In this document: positions 60,851-64,000 of the stretch, piece by piece
Layout: every line of letters begins with the position of its first letter
How positions within the stretch are numbered: the first letter of the stretch is position 1
Assembly: GCA_963682055.1 (NCBI GenBank)
Contig: OY821740.1
Coordinates: 5,147,314-5,211,313 of the forward strand
Direction: 5' to 3'
Source: Primula veris
Lineage: Eukaryota; Streptophyta; Magnoliopsida; Ericales; Primulaceae
Length of the DNA stretch: 64,000 bases
Translations under genes and position numbers: made by a program
Notes under the pieces: generated by a model
Seen by the model: only the letters and a program-made list of their open reading frames with translations
What the model was told of the DNA's origin: nothing
Database searches by the model: none

Positions 60851-62235
60851 CTTTCCGGCCCACCTCTTGCCCTAGGCCATCACCCCCACATCCCTCCTCA
60901 TCTCAACGCTCCCCATCCACTCTTTCCATATACGTCTCTCATCCCCTCTTCCACTCATCTGCGTCCTTAACATTTATTTGCTCTATCAATTTCTTCGCGC
61001 ACCTCTTCACTCTTTTTAATCATTTTTACCATCTTTATCACAAGTTTATTATCCCCACATCCTCTTCGATTTCTTTCCCTTTTAGGATTTGATTGATATC
61101 GAAGGTTGCCTTATTTGGTTGTAGCATTTTTGCATTTGAGGTCTCGGCTAGATTCGAAACGGGTAAAGTCACCATAGTTTGGGTTAGGGGCGTGAGCTGT
61201 TTATTGGGTTTTTCTACCTCGTAGACTTGAGAGATCGGGTTATTTTAATGTGTTGGCACATCGATCGATACTTCAGAGACAGACCTGTTAGGATACTTTT
61301 GGAGATCTCTCTGCTCGCAGACTCGTGGTCTGGTATGTTATCTGTATCTTAGGCCTTGATAGGAGTTTGCAAAATTTATTTACACCGAGTAGGACTGTTT
61401 TGTTTGTGTATCAAAATCGTGCATTTAGTTTATTATACTCATTATGACGTTTTATATGATATGGATTTGTCTTAATCGTGGACGGATAGATTGCTTTTGA
61501 AATTTATGACATGATTGATCCGTTTAGATGATGTTTATTAGTGTGCTGACACCCCGACGGAGCTTTCTTTGATTTAGTCTGTATTGGGTTCTCTAAGACC
61601 TTATGTATCTTTTGATCCGATATTCGATTGACGTTCTTGACAATATTTCAGTGCTTCTTTTTCTTTTAAAAAAATTATTTCAGTGCTTCTTTTTCTTTTA
61701 AAAAAATAAAAATTCAGAAATTCATTACGGTTGGGAAAGCAAAAAAAACTAATAGGAAATTATTAAATTAACAATTGGCGTTAGCACGACATTTCCTTTG
61801 GAAAATTATTATAAGTGATACACCCGCGTTATGGGCATATGTACATAGTATGCATTTATTTATCGACAAATGATACAGGATCTATATGTTTTTATTGTCA
61901 TATTAAATGTGAAACAAAAACAAAGTTTATAAGTTTCTTGTTCGTGTGCATTATTGGTGTTTAGTGAATGATAACTCAGATGATTACCAAGTTGACATTT
62001 TCATGTGAAGAAAAGGACAATATTATTAGACCTTAGATTTAAAATGGATGTTGCGTGGAAACTTACCATTGCAAGTGTATTTATCTATTTGCATTATAGG
62101 TACTGTCCGTACTGGCAGGCATTGATAAGTACGGGAGTTGCTCAAATTAAATTTCTATTTGCTTGTGTAGTACAACAAAGAACTTTGCTCTCTTATTTGG
62201 CAACTCGTTGACTATCATTCATAAACATGCATAGA
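60851..62235. other. right flank of the copia insertion, no gene
   Basis: 60851-61100 continues the GC-richer unit cut by the copia element. 61645-61708 is a 32-bp tandem duplication ending in A-runs (TTCAGTGCTTCTTTTTCTTT), possibly a retroelement tail. 62103-62155 (GTCCGTACTGGCAGGCATTG) resembles the upstream DNA of XIP C. A 68-codon frame at 62005-62211 is not supported. Confidence 0.4.
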
Positions 62236-62239
62236 TAGG

Positions 62240-62440
62240 TAGGGCCGGGCGAAAAACCGAAACCGAAAAACCGATTATTTTTTTTTGTCGGTTTCGATTT
62301 TCAATAAAACGGAAAAAAACTGAAACTGAACTGAAAATAACCGGTGCGGTTCGATCCAAAAAATTAAAAAGACCGAAACCGAAAAATATGTTCGGTTTCG
62401 GTTTCGTTTTTGCTAAAAACCGAACCGAATCTAGCCTTAG
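62240..62440. repeat. CCGAAACCG fold-back repeat
   Basis: Dense ACCGAAACCGAAAAACCG words on the left and the inverse TTCGGTTTCGGTTTCG on the right, forming an imperfect hairpin. It directly abuts the duplicated XIP segment. Confidence 0.65.
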
Positions 62441-62448
62441 ATACAATT

Positions 62449-63678
62449 ACTCAACTTAGAAACTAATTAAGGAAGTGAGCTTAACTCACCAAGAGTTTTC
62501 AAAGAATTAGCTGAAGGGTCTTGGAGCTTACATATATAAACACCGTAAAGTTGGCACAAGCGATAGACCAGCTCCAAGCAAATGTTTAATTGGCTATTAT
62601 TAGACATTTGTTCTTTAATAATTGATTGGGGAAACCCACGTTTTATGTATTTAACATAGGAAAATAAAAATGTGGTGAAAAATCCCACAATACCAGCAAA
62701 AGCTATTATTAGACGGTGCTTTATTAAATATATACTCCTATCTTTTTGTTAATCATATATACTTATTTTGTTATAATTGATGCTGCATGCAATTATGCAT
62801 GTATACTCGACGTTGGCTTGGTAGGTAATTTTTTTTTCCATCTATAGAATGTTTAATTAAGCAAGATGGATATAAACCTATTAGAGTATGAGAATTCCGT
62901 ATAGATTGTTAGTTACATTGTTGCCAAGGTTAAAGGTGGATTAAAAAAAAAAAATACTCCACCTTTTTTCGCGGACAAATAATTAATTAATGCTATATAG
63001 ATACAAAAAAAAATCATGAGACTCAGGATTCATCAACCCCCTTACTCTGCGATATATTTTGTTAGATGGATACCGGTTGTCAGAGTTTGAACTGATGATG
63101 TCATTTTCTTGAGTATACTAGTTTATACATGATACAAATTAGATTGTTTGTTTTATTTATTATCAAGTTGCGACATTGGTAAATGTTTATAGGTCTGAAC
63201 ATCATCTTGTCTTGGACTATCTCTTTAAGTTCTTCATCGTATATCTGGTTTATGTCCCAATTTCACCTAGGTTTTCGTTATTGATTAAAAATAAAAAAAA
63301 TAAAAATAGATACACAAAAATATATTAGTAATAAGGAAGCCTAGAAAGATGGTGATTTTTCCGGTTTTAGATTCAAACTCGGTGGATGAACAATATTTCA
63401 AGCACAATGATATATAAATCTAATAATTGATATTTTTTTGAAACATGAGATATGCATTAATTAAAATACCGATTGGGCCTTGGAAGAAGTCGCTTGCGAA
63501 TATAAAGACATGCACGTGGGGGACTAGCTAGTATAACCAAAATCCCTCCGATCAATGCTTGTTAATTTCACCGACGGTGGGCAAAGGCAAACAAAAGGAA
63601 AATAAGCAATTAAATAATTGTAATCTTACCATTTAAATTAACAGCAGCCCAAATTTATTTAACTACTTAACTAAGTAC
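62449..63678. repeat. duplicated XIP intergenic segment, copy 2
   Basis: Nearly identical to 40519-41955, beginning at CTCAACTTAGAAACTAATTA and ending at AACTACTTAACTA. It lacks the Stowaway-like MITE and the (AT)n run of copy 1. No XIP exon is attached at either side inside the window. Confidence 0.88.
62521..62560 (-). promoter_or_regulatory. orphan XIP core promoter
   Basis: Same CTTGTGCCAACTTTACGGTG and TTATATATGTAAGCTCC as gene B, but the DNA downstream runs into the CCGAAACCG repeat rather than a His-rich exon. Confidence 0.7.
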
Positions 63679-63681
63679 AAT

Positions 63682-64000
63682 CAGTGGCGGAACCAGTATT
63701 CAATTTTTGTGGGGTCGTGATTTATTTTTTAATTAGTACAATAAAAATAAACGGTATAAAAAATAAAAAAAACTTGTATTTTAAAACTTAATTGACCTGT
63801 CCATTGATCTAAAAATTTAAAACATTGATTTTTTTTGTTAGTGCAATAACAATAAACGGTAAAAAAACCAAAAAAACTTATAGATTAAAATTTAGTTGAC
63901 TTTTCCATTGATCTAAAAATTTCAAACGATACAGAAAAATTGACTATATACGAATTTATTAGTTTAAATTTTATTGTAATATGATTATGAAACTAAACAA
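63682..64000. mobile_element. hAT-like element, cut by the window end
   Basis: It begins CAGTGGCGGAACCAGTATTC and matches 20779-21060, including the doubled phrase with CCATTGATCTAAAA. The right end lies outside the window. Confidence 0.75.

Overview
This is an AT-rich, gene-poor stretch of a plant nuclear genome, most likely a eudicot. Evidence: spliced genes with GT-AG introns, two SAUR genes, X-intrinsic protein (XIP) aquaporins (a family absent from Brassicaceae and monocots), Ty1/copia elements primed by initiator tRNA-Met, hAT, CACTA and Stowaway-type elements. The species cannot be named from sequence alone.

Layout. 1-27.6 kb is a transposon-rich SAUR region. Two intact intronless SAUR50-like genes lie on the minus strand at 3.8-4.1 kb and 23.7-24.0 kb. 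Around them are CACTA ends, hAT elements with target-site duplications (TSDs), a fold-back MITE, three solo LTRs, and a gag-only Sirevirus-like LTR element at 13.2-18.2 kb. 27.7-54.2 kb is a tandem XIP cluster, all minus strand: three apparently intact three-exon genes (A 27.7-29.9, B 37.0-40.4, C 42.1-44.2 kb) and one broken copy (D 53.5-54.2 kb). 56.0-60.9 kb is a young Ty1/copia element (LTRs differ at 3 of 343 positions) whose coding region is broken in gag and near the protease. 62.4-63.7 kb is a second copy of the intergenic DNA between genes B and C, carrying a XIP promoter with no gene behind it.

Most interesting point. Each XIP gene has the same architecture. Exon 1 encodes a histidine-rich tail built from an 11-residue (33-nt) repeat whose copy number differs between paralogs. 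Exon 2 encodes an acidic Glu/Lys-rich segment. Exon 3 encodes the whole six-helix channel. In all three intact channels the first pore motif is NPI, and the residue after the second NPA, normally the selectivity-filter arginine, is threonine (NPATC). The combination suggests a channel with an altered filter and a cytosolic tail that could bind metal ions or sense pH. That function is inference; the exon structure and residues are read directly.

A second unusual structure is an array in the LTR of the 13-18 kb element family. A constant core (ACGACCGATCGT) is flanked by different self-complementary arms, and one arm pair shows a compensatory base change between copies.
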